From: Mycobacterium sp. ITM-2016-00316
GTDB taxonomy: Bacteria > Actinomycetota > Actinomycetes > Mycobacteriales > Mycobacteriaceae
Length of the DNA: 64,000 nucleotides
Assembly (NCBI RefSeq): GCF_002968335.2
Contig: NZ_CP134398.1
Span: forward strand, 4,650,001-4,714,000
Direction of reading: 5' to 3'
Below, piece after piece: positions 42,195-52,495 of this stretch. How positions within the stretch are numbered: the first letter of the stretch is position 1; every line of letters starts with the position of its first letter. The notes beneath the pieces are model-generated. The model was not told where the DNA came from. It ran no database searches and saw only the letters and a list, made by a program, of their open reading frames with translations. Both the position numbers and the translations under genes were made by a program.

Positions 42195-43172
42195 GTGAAG
42201 ACCACCAGCATCGCGGCCGCGTTTGCGGCTGCGGCCATTGCAGCCGCAGGGGCGATCACCGCCCTCAGCGCGCCGATCGCGATTGCCGACGACCACAACG
42301 CCGTGAACACCACCCACCTCGGGAGCCAGGCCGAACTCGTCGACGGCAACGTCGTGCAGGGCTGGACGGTCACCGGCCTGAAGGTCAGCACCGACACGAT
42401 CCCCTACCAGCCGCAGGGCACCCTCTGGGAGGCCACGGCCACCGACCAGGCCATCCAGGGCAGCGCGATCCCGATCGTGTCCAACTTCAACGCCCGCGCC
42501 CGGGACGGCCAGACCTACCGCGCGCTGTTCGGCGTGGCGACCGCCCAGGGTGTCAACCCGGCGACGCTGGCGCAGGGCCAGCAGACCTCCGGCAAGGTCT
42601 ACTTCGACGTCACCGGCTCGGCGCCAGACAGCGTCGTCTACGCCACCAACGCCACCGACCTGATCGTCTGGGTCACCCCGCCGCCCGCCGCAAGCACCGG
42701 TGGTGCCGCAGCGGCCGGCGGCACCTGGACCTACCCGGCCCCGGGCGAGACGTCGCCGTACACCGCGACCCTCGAGATCTCACCCACGGAGACCCCGGCC
42801 GCTCCGGCGGACGCCGAGGCGACCACACCCGCACCCACCACGGTCCCGGCCGAAGCCGGCCGCCAGGGCACCCCGCTGCCCGAGGGCACCGCGGAGACCG
42901 CTGCGGTCCCGGCCGGCAGCCAGGGCACGCCGCTGCCGGAGGGCGAGCCGGGCCTGACCCCGGCCGGCGTGCAGGAAGTCCCGGCGGCTGCGGCTGTTCC
43001 CCCCGCCGAGGGCGCGGTACCGACCGCCGTGGAGGGCACCGCGCCGGCACCGGCCGCCGTCGACGGCACCCTGCCCGGCGACGAGGCCCGCATCGACGGA
43101 GGCAGCCAGGGCACCCCGTTGCCCGAGGGCGCGGCGCCGACCACCACCCCGGTCATCGCACCGCCGGCGTAA
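42195..43172 (+). CDS. MPT63-like secreted protein with Pro/Ala-rich tail
   Basis: 325 residues from GTG with AGGAG. Signal peptide (to about residue 31, SAPIAIA-DDH), then an MPT63/DUF1942 beta-sandwich (LWEATATDQAIQGSAIPIVSNFNARARDGQTYR region, GKVYFDVTG, LIVWVTPP). The C-terminal 150 residues are low complexity, with three near-identical GSQGTPLPEG repeats. MPT63 itself is about 130 mature residues and has no such tail. Secreted, function unknown. Confidence 0.85.
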   Translation: MKTTSIAAAFAAAAIAAAGAITALSAPIAIADDHNAVNTTHLGSQAELVDGNVVQGWTVTGLKVSTDTIPYQPQGTLWEATATDQAIQGSAIPIVSNFNARARDGQTYRALFGVATAQGVNPATLAQGQQTSGKVYFDVTGSAPDSVVYATNATDLIVWVTPPPAASTGGAAAAGGTWTYPAPGETSPYTATLEISPTETPAAPADAEATTPAPTTVPAEAGRQGTPLPEGTAETAAVPAGSQGTPLPEGEPGLTPAGVQEVPAAAAVPPAEGAVPTAVEGTAPAPAAVDGTLPGDEARIDGGSQGTPLPEGAAPTTTPVIAPPA

Positions 43173-43194
43173 AACCCTGCTTCACAACGTAATC

Positions 43195-43224
43195 GGCGCC
43201 CCGGTCCCATCGGACCGGGGCGCC
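43195..43224 (+). terminator. Strong hairpin after the MPT63-like gene
   Basis: 13-bp perfect GC stem (GGCGCCCCGGTCC at 43195-43207 with 43212-43224) and four-base loop CATC, 23 bases past the stop. The 3' side is TTCGGGTC, not a U-tract. Because it lies near a convergent gene it could serve both. Confidence 0.8.
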
Positions 43225-43322
43225 TTCGGGTCTCAGATCGGGTGCCACAGGCCGAAGCAGTTGGCCTGGGATAACTCAACTATTCTCCGAGGCGACGCGC
43301 CATGCTTACTGGCGCACGCGCA

Positions 43323-44357
43323 TCAGTGCGATTCCTCGAATCGCCGACGTTGCCGTGCCCCGTAGGCCGCCGCCTTCACGGCTTTGTCGTCCTCCATTCC
43401 CGAACCCAAGGCGCCGCCCAACGTGGCGATGGCGGCCACCAACCACGAGATCAACAGCAATGACGAAAAGCTGACTGGCTGACCGATGTTCTGAGACACC
43501 AGTTGCGGCGGCAACGTCCACCACGCGGTCACCAACAGCAAGAGAAATAGCGCGATGTGGAAGACAATCACCCCCAAGGTCAAAGTGATGACAGTCGACG
43601 CGTTGTACAACGCCGCACGGTCCCGCTCGTCGGGCGATGAGGGCCGTTCCCACAAGCCGTGTTCGACAATGAGCCAACCGATCATCGCTGCGCTCGCCAA
43701 GACCGTTGCCGCGCCCATCCGCCACGGGCCCATGGTGACCGACAATTGCCAGATCGTCGGATAGGCAAGGCTGACAGCTCCGGTCGCGAACGCCGCCATC
43801 ATCACCTTCGACATACCGGTAACCAGTCGCCACGGGCGGTTTGCGTACACCATGCCCGCCAGCAGCCGCAGGCGCGGAAGGGCTGACTGCGCGACATAGC
43901 GGACAACGCCGTCGTCCTGTATCCGCGCCAGCCCGTTCGCCTGCGTTTCCTGTTGGCCCGACTGCCGCGTCACCTCGGCCACAACCGCGCGCGCCACCGA
44001 TCTCACTCGACGATCGATGAACGCACCACCCAAACCGGGGATACAGATGACGCCGAATCGGTCGCGCACGCTGATATCGGCTATTACCGGCGTCTTGCCC
44101 CGTCGCCGCGGCAGATCGGTGAGATAGATGACGATGTCTTCTGTCTCGTCGTCCGGACCCACCGCGCTGATGACGTCCGCCATCTCGGCATGTTCGTCGA
44201 GCGGGAAAGCGTGCGGTCGCACAGCCACGTCCCAGCTCTCTCCGGCGGCGCCAAGGTCAGTGAGCATCTCCGGCAGCGAACCAGACAGACGCTCGGCGAT
44301 CTTGGCCGGTGCGCCAGGGTCGGCGACCAGCAATATCGATGAAAGCTTTCCGGGCAT
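43323..44357 (-). CDS. Hypothetical four-TM membrane protein with soluble N-terminus
   Basis: 344 residues from ATG. The first 150 are soluble (SSILLVADPGAPAKIAERL, DETEDIVIYLTDLPRR, GVICIPGLGGAFIDRRVRSVARAVV), followed by four membrane helices (VMMAAFATGAVSLAYPTIWQL, AATVLASAAMIGWLIVEH, VITLTLGVIVFHIALFLLLLVTAWW, LLLISWLVAAIATLGGAL). Related actinobacterial proteins exist, some misnamed methylene-tetrahydrofolate dehydrogenase, but no function is evident. Starts and ends without close neighbours. Confidence 0.65.
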   Translation of the reverse strand: MPGKLSSILLVADPGAPAKIAERLSGSLPEMLTDLGAAGESWDVAVRPHAFPLDEHAEMADVISAVGPDDETEDIVIYLTDLPRRRGKTPVIADISVRDRFGVICIPGLGGAFIDRRVRSVARAVVAEVTRQSGQQETQANGLARIQDDGVVRYVAQSALPRLRLLAGMVYANRPWRLVTGMSKVMMAAFATGAVSLAYPTIWQLSVTMGPWRMGAATVLASAAMIGWLIVEHGLWERPSSPDERDRAALYNASTVITLTLGVIVFHIALFLLLLVTAWWTLPPQLVSQNIGQPVSFSSLLLISWLVAAIATLGGALGSGMEDDKAVKAAAYGARQRRRFEESH

Positions 44358-44465
44358 TCACTTCGGCTACCCGCTCGGTGGGCAACCAAACTCGCCATGT
44401 TGGTCAGACGGCGACGAAGCCCGATAAAGCTGCAGGTGCCACCCCGATCGCGTTCGTCGGCCCGC

Positions 44466-45116
44466 TCAGGAGTGCGTGGTCCACCAGTTGTACAGGTGAT
44501 CGAGCGTCGGCCCGGCCGGACGGCCCTGGGTCACCGCGATCATCTGCTGATCGATATCGGTCCAGGCCAGCATCGGATTGTCGTTCTGGATACCGCAGAC
44601 AAGGGTGCCGCTGACCTCGTGCAGCGACGCGTTGTGCCGCCACGGCCCGGGTGACTGGATTCGCCCCGGGCAGTCCACCACGGTCGACGTCGACGCCAGA
44701 TCCTCGATGGCGGCATCGAGTGCGGCGGTGTCCAGCAGCAGCGAGTAGGTGGCCGACATCGGGCCGCCCGGATCCCTGTTGACGGTGCACGCAATGGTGG
44801 ACATCGCCCCTTGCAGCCGGGCCACCGGCTTGCACGCGCCGGCCGGGTACCCCTTCGGCAGCGCCTTCATCAGCCGCGCATTGGGATCGTCGGCGGCTGC
44901 CGAAGTGGTTGGCGCCGCTGAGGTTTCCGGCGCCGCCGACTGCTCAACCGCGGGATCGTCCGGTGCCGAGGGGCGCAACAGCAGATAGCCCGCTGCGGCA
45001 CCGATCGCCAGCACGGCGGCGGTGATCCCGACGATGACGCCGATATTCGGTCCGCGCTTCGCCGGTGGGCGCGGGACCACGGGCGGAGGTGTGCCACCCG
45101 AATTCCATGTGCTCAA
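44466..45116 (-). CDS. Single-TM protein with extracytoplasmic domain
   Basis: 216 residues from TTG with GAGGAGGAG upstream. Short Pro-rich cytosolic N-terminus, one helix (IGVIVGITAAVLAIGAAAGYLLL), Ala/Ser/Thr linker, then a domain with YPAGACKPV, STIACTVNRDPGGPMSATYSLLLD and three-to-four Cys. This domain is like the sensor tails of some mycobacterial Ser/Thr kinases and stand-alone envelope proteins. Follows ppx on the same strand. Confidence 0.65.
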   Translation of the reverse strand: MSTWNSGGTPPPVVPRPPAKRGPNIGVIVGITAAVLAIGAAAGYLLLRPSAPDDPAVEQSAAPETSAAPTTSAAADDPNARLMKALPKGYPAGACKPVARLQGAMSTIACTVNRDPGGPMSATYSLLLDTAALDAAIEDLASTSTVVDCPGRIQSPGPWRHNASLHEVSGTLVCGIQNDNPMLAWTDIDQQMIAVTQGRPAGPTLDHLYNWWTTHS

Positions 45117-45149
45117 CGCCGCTCCTCCTCACGTTTCACCGCCACCACG

Positions 45150-46088
45150 CTAGGCGATGGACAGCGCAATACCGTCCAGGATGTCGTGCTCGCTGACCAC
45201 GAGTTCGCTCAGGCCGGCCCGTTCGGCCAGGACCCGGGCCAGTTCCTCGACGATGATCGCGCCACCCGGGATGACATCGGCCCGGCCCTCGTGCATGGGT
45301 CCGAGCGCCAGCCGCTGCTCGCCGGACATCGCGATGAGCTGCGCGCAGACCGGCAGCAGATCGCTGAAGGCCGTCCGCGACAGGTGAATCGCCGCAGGGT
45401 CGTACACCGGCAGCCGGTGCGCCAGCGCCGCCAGCGTGGTGAAGGTGCCGGCCACCCCCACCCAGGTGTGGGCGCCCTCGACCGGGACCACCGCCAGGGC
45501 TTCGGCCAGCCGTTCACGCACCACCGCCCGGGCGGCGCCGATCTCGGCTGCCGTCGGCGGATCCGTATGCAGGCAGCGTTCCTTGATCCGCACACAGCCG
45601 ATATCGGCCGAGTAGGACGCTGTCACCTCCGAGTCGCCGAGCACCAGTTCGGTGGAACCACCGCCCAGATCGACCACCACGAAAGGCGCTGCGCCGGGGT
45701 CAAGTTCACCGACAGCTCCGCGGAAGGACAGCTCGGCTTCCTCGGTCCCGGTGATCACCTCGGCGACTGCGCCCGGCGATACCGAACCCAGCAGCCGCGC
45801 GGTCATCGCGAAGAACTCGTCGCGGTTGCCGGCATCGCGGGCCGCCGACGTCGCCACCATGCAGACCTTGCGCACGCCGTGCGAACGCATCAGCTCGACA
45901 TAGTCGGACAGCGCGGACTCGGTGCGTGCCAACGCTTCCGGGGCGAACTCCCCGGTGGCATCCACACCTTGGCCCAGTCGCACGATGCGCATGTCGCGGT
46001 GCACATCGCGCAGCCGCCCGTCCCCGCCGGGTTCGGCGATGAGCAGGCGGATCGAGTTGGTGCCGCAGTCCACGGCACCGACCGTCAT
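45150..46088 (-). CDS. ppx: Exopolyphosphatase/pppGpp phosphohydrolase
   Basis: 312 residues from ATG 46088, overlapping the DUF501 stop (ATGA). ASKHA-fold motifs GAVDCGTNSIRLLI, VVDLGGGSTELVLG and GVAGTFTTLAAL plus EHDILDGIALSIA at the end identify Ppx/GppA. It hydrolyses polyphosphate and/or pppGpp. Equivalent to Rv1026 by position. Confidence 0.92.
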   Translation of the reverse strand: MTVGAVDCGTNSIRLLIAEPGGDGRLRDVHRDMRIVRLGQGVDATGEFAPEALARTESALSDYVELMRSHGVRKVCMVATSAARDAGNRDEFFAMTARLLGSVSPGAVAEVITGTEEAELSFRGAVGELDPGAAPFVVVDLGGGSTELVLGDSEVTASYSADIGCVRIKERCLHTDPPTAAEIGAARAVVRERLAEALAVVPVEGAHTWVGVAGTFTTLAALAHRLPVYDPAAIHLSRTAFSDLLPVCAQLIAMSGEQRLALGPMHEGRADVIPGGAIIVEELARVLAERAGLSELVVSEHDILDGIALSIA

Positions 46089-46576
46089 GTCCACACCTCG
46101 CGGTCCAGGATCGCGGCCATGCCGGGTTCGGCGGCCAGCAGCGCGAGCGCCTCGTCGCCGAACGGGTTGAGCCCCGGGCCCTTGGCCAGCGAATGCGCCA
46201 TCACCACGTGCAGGCACTTGACCCGGTCGGGCATACCGCCGCCGGTGAACGTGGTGCCCAGCGGTTCGATGGCATCACGTTCGGCGAGGAAGGACTCGTG
46301 GGCCCGCAGATAGGCCGCCGCCAGCTCGGGATCCTGCGCCAGTCGCTCGGTCATCTCCCGCATCAGGCCCGAGGACTCCAACCGGCTCGCGGCGGCGGTC
46401 AGCACCGGATGGGTCAGGTAGTACAGCGTCGGGAACGGGGTCCCGTCAGGAAGTTTCGGTGCCGTCTTCACCACGGCGGGCTCCCCGTTGGGACACCGGT
46501 ACGCGATCTCCAAGACGCCGCGCGGCTCACGACCGAGTTGCTGCGCGACGGCGTCCAGGTCTGCCTGCTCAACCAC
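46085..46576 (-). CDS. DUF501 family protein
   Basis: 163 residues from GTG. Motifs EIAYRCPNGEPAVVKTAP, GTPFPTLYYLTHP, GGMPDRVKCLHVVMAHSLAKGPGLNPFGDEAL are the conserved DUF501 core with invariant Cys and His residues. Function unknown. Overlaps ftsB-like gene by 8 bp and ppx by 4, so one operon. Rv1025 equivalent. Confidence 0.9.
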   Translation of the reverse strand: MVEQADLDAVAQQLGREPRGVLEIAYRCPNGEPAVVKTAPKLPDGTPFPTLYYLTHPVLTAAASRLESSGLMREMTERLAQDPELAAAYLRAHESFLAERDAIEPLGTTFTGGGMPDRVKCLHVVMAHSLAKGPGLNPFGDEALALLAAEPGMAAILDREVWT

Positions 46577-47282
46577 CGGCGGGTGGGGGGTCCGCAGGGA
46601 CGTCGGTCGGCTCCGCGGGCGCCGGAGCGGGAGTGATCACCGGCGAAACCCCATGTGGGGCATCGGCAATGGTGTGCCACAGCGAGGTGTACCACGGATC
46701 ACCGGAGGCCACCTCCGGGGCGTCCGGGCCGGTCACCGGGGCCGCGGTGGCACCCGGAGGCAGTTGCACCTGGTACGGGATGTCGCCGGGCATCACGAAA
46801 CCCAGCCGTTCCCGGGCCTGGGCCGCGATGAACACCGGGTCTTCGAGCTTGATCTTCTGCTGCTCCAGATCCGCGATCTGCGAACGGAGCTGCGCTTCAA
46901 CGGTTTTCAACTGATTCATCTCGGTTCGCTGGGCGAAGTAGGTGCGCACCGGGCCGGCGATGGTCAGCGTGAGCACACACACCACCGCGGCCAGGATCGC
47001 CGCTCGCCGGGCCGCCGACCCGAAGCGCTGATCGGACTGCTGCTCGGCGGATTCGGCGACCGATTTGCGGATCGCCTCGGCGACGGTGTCCGGCCCGGGA
47101 TCCGGGGAGCCGGCGCCGGACTGCAGGGCGTCGGCCGCTTCGCGGGCCTCACGGCCCTCCCGGCTCTCGATGGCGCGCGGTTCACGCCGCGACGCCGCAC
47201 GCGGACGGCCCGCCCCGCCCGCCCTGCCCGGCCTGGGGGCAGGGCCGCGGCGGCGCGGATCGGGCCGTTTCGCGTCGGGCAT
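46569..47282 (-). CDS. ftsB: FtsB/DivIC-type septum initiator protein
   Basis: 237 residues from ATG. Long basic, Pro/Arg/Ala-rich cytosolic N-terminus (about 100 residues), a membrane helix (RAAILAAVVCVLTLTIAGPV), a coiled coil (MNQLKTVEAQLRSQIADLEQQKIKLEDP region) and a Pro-rich C-tail. Corresponds to Rv1024. Part of the divisome in the family; longer than E. coli FtsB (about 100 residues) because of both tails. Gap of 9 bp after eno. Confidence 0.85.
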   Translation of the reverse strand: MPDAKRPDPRRRGPAPRPGRAGGAGRPRAASRREPRAIESREGREAREAADALQSGAGSPDPGPDTVAEAIRKSVAESAEQQSDQRFGSAARRAAILAAVVCVLTLTIAGPVRTYFAQRTEMNQLKTVEAQLRSQIADLEQQKIKLEDPVFIAAQARERLGFVMPGDIPYQVQLPPGATAAPVTGPDAPEVASGDPWYTSLWHTIADAPHGVSPVITPAPAPAEPTDVPADPPPAGG

Positions 47283-47291
47283 GAAACGTGT

Positions 47292-48635
<1,344 letters not shown>

Positions 48636-48663
48636 CTAGAGGTTGCGGGCCGGCGCGGCGTGC

Positions 48664-49479
48664 TCAGCTGGGATGAGCGTCGGCGTAGGCGGTGGCCCAG
48701 TCCCGGACGCTGCGGGCGTACTGGTTGGACAGGTTGTAGGCGCGCAGCGCTTCCATCCAGCCGCGCGGGGTGGACAGGTCCTTGCCACGCCAGCACAAAT
48801 AGCCCGCCGCCGACAGCGCGGCGTCGTCGAAGTTGTCCGGGCTGATGTCGTTGTCGTTGTTGGCGTCCACCCCGTACAACCGCCAGGTCTCCGGGATGAA
48901 CTGCATGGGCCCCATGGCCCGGTCCAGGTGCGGGTCCCCGTCCAGCACACCGTTGTCGGTGTCCAGGATCTGCATGTTGCCCAGCGTGCCGTCCAGTTGG
49001 ACCCCGCGGATCGGCGGGCGCACGTCCCCGCCCGGGGCGACGGTGGCGCCCTGATAGGTGCCGTGATGGCTCTCGACCATCCCGATACCGGCCAGCGTCG
49101 TCCAGGCCAGGTTGCACTTGGGATTCACCACCTGGGCCACCCGCGCGGCATAGGCGTAGGCCTCCAGCGCCCTGGCCGGGATACCGATCGCGGGCGCAAG
49201 TTCGGCGGCCCAGTCGCTGAGCTGGTCGGCGGGCCGCCCGGGAGCGTTCGTGTCGATCTCGGGGACCGGGGCACCCCGCGGCGGCGGCACGCCCTCGGGG
49301 ATCGGGTCACCGGTCTGGAATGTGCAACTGGAGGCCAGCAGCAGCAGCGCGGCGGTCAGTACGGCGGCCACCCGCCACCAACGGGCCCGTCGACTCGCCG
49401 CGCCGGGCACGGGTGCCGGTCCGGAGACAGCCGCGGGAACGGTCGGCGCCGGCCGCGACACACTCCCTACGTCGGACAA
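48664..49479 (-). CDS. lpqU: LpqU-like lytic transglycosylase lipoprotein
   Basis: 271 residues from TTG with GAGGGAGA. Lipobox LASSC near residue 52 after a membrane stretch. The catalytic domain has GIGMVESHHGTYQG (Glu), GNMQILDTDNGVLDGDPHLDRAMGPMQFIPETWRLYG (by ends) and AAGYLCWRG, matching SLT_2/MltB-type transglycosylases. Cleaves peptidoglycan. Rv1022 equivalent, upstream of eno. Confidence 0.88.
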   Translation of the reverse strand: MSDVGSVSRPAPTVPAAVSGPAPVPGAASRRARWWRVAAVLTAALLLLASSCTFQTGDPIPEGVPPPRGAPVPEIDTNAPGRPADQLSDWAAELAPAIGIPARALEAYAYAARVAQVVNPKCNLAWTTLAGIGMVESHHGTYQGATVAPGGDVRPPIRGVQLDGTLGNMQILDTDNGVLDGDPHLDRAMGPMQFIPETWRLYGVDANNDNDISPDNFDDAALSAAGYLCWRGKDLSTPRGWMEALRAYNLSNQYARSVRDWATAYADAHPS

Positions 49480-49657
49480 GGCTCTCCCTCAACCACCGGC
49501 AACACCAACGACAGATGGGGGCCGATATCCCCCGATCAAGAGTAACGGTGGCGCCGACGGGCATCCCTGAACGCGCGGTTCGGGACCGATTAGAGAGGTA
49601 TGCCTATCCAACCCAGGTCGAACAGGTACTGTGCTGGCATTCACTAGAGGAGGTCCG

Positions 49658-50593
49658 ATGGGACGGCATTTCGCCTGGCAGATACCGGTTGTCGCGGCAG
49701 CACTGATTCTCAGCGGATGTTCGAGCAACAGCTCGGACTCCGGCTCGGATGCGACGACGTCGAGCTCCGCATCGGGCGCGTCGGCGACCAGCTCTGCCGC
49801 GGCCGCACCCAATCCGCTGACCGAGAAGGCCGCCGCCGAGTACAAGGCCTACGCGATCGCGCAGATCGACGAGCTCGTCGCCGCGGTCAAGGTGTTCACC
49901 GACGCGGTACGGGCCGGGGACCTCAAGGCAGCCCAGGACGCCTACGCCCCCTCGCGCGCGCCATGGGAGCGCATCGAACCGCTGGCCGGGCTCGTCGAGG
50001 AGATCGACGGCAAGATCGACGCCCGCGTCGACGACTTCTCCGGCGCCGACGACCCCGAGTTCACCGGGTGGCACCGCCTCGAATTCCTGCTGTTCGAGAA
50101 GAACACCACCGATGGCGGTGCCCCGTTCGCCGATCAGCTCGACGCCGACATCGCCGCGCTCAAGGAGCAGTTCCCGTCGGTCGAGGTGAAGCCGGTGGAC
50201 GTGTCCACGGGCGCCGCCGAGCTGATCGAAGAGGTCTCCGAGGGCAAGATCACCGGTGAAGAGGACCGCTACGCCAAGACCGACCTGTGGGATTTCGACG
50301 CGAACGTGCAGGGTGCCCGCGATGCGGTCGGCAAGCTGAGCCCGGCACTGGTGGAGGCCGATCCGGCGCTGCTCGGCAAGATCGACGCCGGTATCAACTC
50401 GGTGTTCGAGACGCTGGGGCCGCTGCGCCGCGGTGACGGCTGGGTGCTGTTCTGCACCGAGAACGACCCGTATCCGTCCGCGCGCTGCCCCGATGTGACC
50501 GTGACGCCCCAAGTGATCGACACGCTGAAGGCCGAACTGGCCGGGCTGTCGGAGAACCTCTCGCAGGTCTCGGGAGTGCTGAAACTGCAGTGA
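49658..50593 (+). CDS. efeO: EfeO-like imelysin-domain lipoprotein
   Basis: 311 residues from ATG with AGAGGAGG. Lipobox LILSGC (Cys about 19). After a Ser-rich linker, residues about 60-310 form the EfeO M75/imelysin domain with GWHRLEF (HxxE iron-type motif), RAPWERIEPLAGLV and LWDFDANVQGARDA. In EfeUOB the O protein receives ferrous iron outside and passes it to EfeU. No efeU gene is present in this operon. Confidence 0.88.
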   Translation: MGRHFAWQIPVVAAALILSGCSSNSSDSGSDATTSSSASGASATSSAAAAPNPLTEKAAAEYKAYAIAQIDELVAAVKVFTDAVRAGDLKAAQDAYAPSRAPWERIEPLAGLVEEIDGKIDARVDDFSGADDPEFTGWHRLEFLLFEKNTTDGGAPFADQLDADIAALKEQFPSVEVKPVDVSTGAAELIEEVSEGKITGEEDRYAKTDLWDFDANVQGARDAVGKLSPALVEADPALLGKIDAGINSVFETLGPLRRGDGWVLFCTENDPYPSARCPDVTVTPQVIDTLKAELAGLSENLSQVSGVLKLQ

Positions 50594-51885
50594 CACAGCG
50601 GCCACCACGTCGCGGGATCTCCCGCCGCGGGTTCGTCGCGGGTGCCCTGGGCACCGGCGCCGCGGTGGGAGCGGGTGCGCTGGCGGGCTGTTCCTCGGAC
50701 AGCTCGTCCTCCGGAGACAGCACCGCGGCACGGTTCATCGATTTCGAAGGCCAGCACCAGGCCGGGATCACCGCGTTACCCATCCCCGAACAGGGGCTGA
50801 TCGCGTCGTTCAACGTGCACGCGCGCAACCGCGCGGAACTGACCTCGACACTGCGCGAGATCACCGACGAGATCCGTGGCCTGATGGCCGGAAAGCCGCC
50901 GGAGACAAGGGATCCCGCCTATCCGCCGGTCGACTCCGGGATCCTCGGCGAGAAGCCGCCCGCCGACAATCTGTCGATCGTGGTCGGCGTCGGGGCATCC
51001 CTGTTCGACGAGCGCTTCGGGCTGGCCGACCGCAAACCCCGCGAGCTGGTCACCATGCCGTTCCTGGCCAATGACCGGCTCGATCCCAAGCTCTCGCACG
51101 GCGACATCTGCATCATCTTCGAGTCCGGTCACAACGACACGATGCAGTTCGCGTTGCGGCAGCTGATGCGGCGCACCCGCAGCGATCTGGTGTTGCGCTG
51201 GATGATCGACGGCTACGCGCGCGGCATCGGCGCCGGGCGTGCCGCCGTCACGTCGAACGCGGCTGTGACGTCGACCGCAGAGACCGCCACCCCGCGAAAC
51301 CTGTTGGGGTTCAAGGACGGCACCTCCAATCTGGACGTGACCGACGCCGCCGTCATGGATCGTCACGTCTGGGTGGGTCCCGGCGACGACGAACCGGAGT
51401 GGGCCGTCGGCGGGACCTACCAGGCCGTGCGCATCATCCGTAACTTCGTCGAGTTCTGGGACCGTACCCAGCTCATCGAGCAGGAGGCCCTGATCGGCCG
51501 GTCCAAGCTCAGCGGCGCCCCGCTCGGGATGACGGGTGAGTTCGACGATCCGGACTTCGCGGCGGACCCGGATGGTGTGCGGATCAAGCTGAACGCGCAC
51601 ATCCGGCTGGCCAACCCGCGCACCCCGGAAACCGACCAGAACCTCATCCTGCGGCGCGGCTTCAACTACTCGCGCGGTTTCGACGGCGCCGGACGCCTCG
51701 ACCAGGGGCTGGCGTTCGTCGCCTACCAGCGCAGCCTGCAGCGGGGCTTCCTCGCCGTGCAGGAGCGGCTCAACGGTGAGCCGCTGGAGGAATACATCAT
51801 GCCGGTGGGCGGTGGGTTCTTCTTCGTGCTGCCCGGGGTGACGGGCCACGACCGGTTCCTCGGCGACCGGCTCGTCGACTACTAG
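50590..51885 (+). CDS. efeB: EfeB-like Tat-exported DyP peroxidase
   Basis: 431 residues from GTG overlapping the efeO stop (GTGA). Tat signal ISRRGFVAGALG. DyP motifs: FKDGTSNLD (GxxDG), haem-proximal region, and RRGFNYSRGFDGAGRLDQGLAFVAYQRSL (by ends). Uses peroxide to oxidise dyes or liberate iron. One Leu uses the rare TTA codon (residue 63). Stop TAG lies in the first 14-bp repeat. Confidence 0.88.
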   Translation: MTQRPPRRGISRRGFVAGALGTGAAVGAGALAGCSSDSSSSGDSTAARFIDFEGQHQAGITALPIPEQGLIASFNVHARNRAELTSTLREITDEIRGLMAGKPPETRDPAYPPVDSGILGEKPPADNLSIVVGVGASLFDERFGLADRKPRELVTMPFLANDRLDPKLSHGDICIIFESGHNDTMQFALRQLMRRTRSDLVLRWMIDGYARGIGAGRAAVTSNAAVTSTAETATPRNLLGFKDGTSNLDVTDAAVMDRHVWVGPGDDEPEWAVGGTYQAVRIIRNFVEFWDRTQLIEQEALIGRSKLSGAPLGMTGEFDDPDFAADPDGVRIKLNAHIRLANPRTPETDQNLILRRGFNYSRGFDGAGRLDQGLAFVAYQRSLQRGFLAVQERLNGEPLEEYIMPVGGGFFFVLPGVTGHDRFLGDRLVDY

Positions 51886-51934
51886 GGCTCTACTACTAGG
51901 GCTCTACTACTAGGGCTCTACTACTAGGGCTCGT
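51879..51934. repeat. Four 14-bp tandem repeats at the efeB stop
   Basis: CTACTAGGGCTCTA is repeated exactly at 51879, 51893 and 51907, then a diverged fourth copy. The final left arm CTCTACTAC (51916-51924) pairs with GTAGTAGAG (51933-51941). The first copy includes the efeB stop codon. Any extra or lost unit would lengthen or shorten this 64-base junction by 14 bp, not a multiple of three. Confidence 0.9.
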
Positions 51935-51949
51935 AGTAGAGTCCCGCTG

Positions 51950-52495
51950 GTGACCACGCCGGCAAGACGCGCGCACTGGCTGCGCGCTGCGCTGGTCGGC
52001 GTCAGCGCGGCGGCCGGCACCATTGGTGCGCACGCCGCGGCGTCGGGGATGTTCCCGCACGGAGCCGCACTGGTGGCGGCACTGCTGGTGTGTGCCACCT
52101 CGGGTGCGGCCGCGGCGGGCATCCGGCTGCAGAACCGCCACGCCCAACTGCTGGGGCTCATCGCGGCGCTGGGCGCCGCGCAGCTGCTCGGCCACCTGAC
52201 CCTGGCGCTGGCCGGTGGGTATCACGGCGGGGGCGGTCTCGGCATGACCCCGACGATGCTCGCGGCCCACACCGCCGCGGCCGTGGTCCTCGGTATCGCC
52301 ATCGGTGCCGTCGAACACCTGTACCTGGTCTGTTCATCGGTCCTGCGGTGGCTGCGGTTGTTCGCCACCGTGACCCCGCGCCCGGCGCCTCCCCGTGCCC
52401 GTCGTCGCACCAACAACGTTGTCGCACAGTCTCTGCTGTGGCATACCGGGCTGGGCATGCGCGCCCCGCCGATGGGTGGCGTCGCGACCGCTTAG
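51950..52495 (+). CDS. His-rich four-TM membrane protein
   Basis: 181 residues from GTG. Four membrane helices (LRAALVGVSAAAGTIGAHAAA, GAALVAALLVCATSGAAAAG, QLLGLIAALGAAQLLGHL, MLAAHTAAAVVLGIAIGAV) and Gly/His/Met stretches (GGYHGGGGLGMTPTMLAAHT). Found between EfeB and PepSY/PCuAC genes, so probably part of the same metal operon, perhaps copper-handling. Function not known. Confidence 0.6.
   Translation: MTTPARRAHWLRAALVGVSAAAGTIGAHAAASGMFPHGAALVAALLVCATSGAAAAGIRLQNRHAQLLGLIAALGAAQLLGHLTLALAGGYHGGGGLGMTPTMLAAHTAAAVVLGIAIGAVEHLYLVCSSVLRWLRLFATVTPRPAPPRARRRTNNVVAQSLLWHTGLGMRAPPMGGVATA

Noticed and set aside
49594..49612. Possible IdeR iron box upstream of efeO
   Set aside because: Matches only about 13 of 19 positions of the degenerate consensus by eye; not enough to claim iron regulation.
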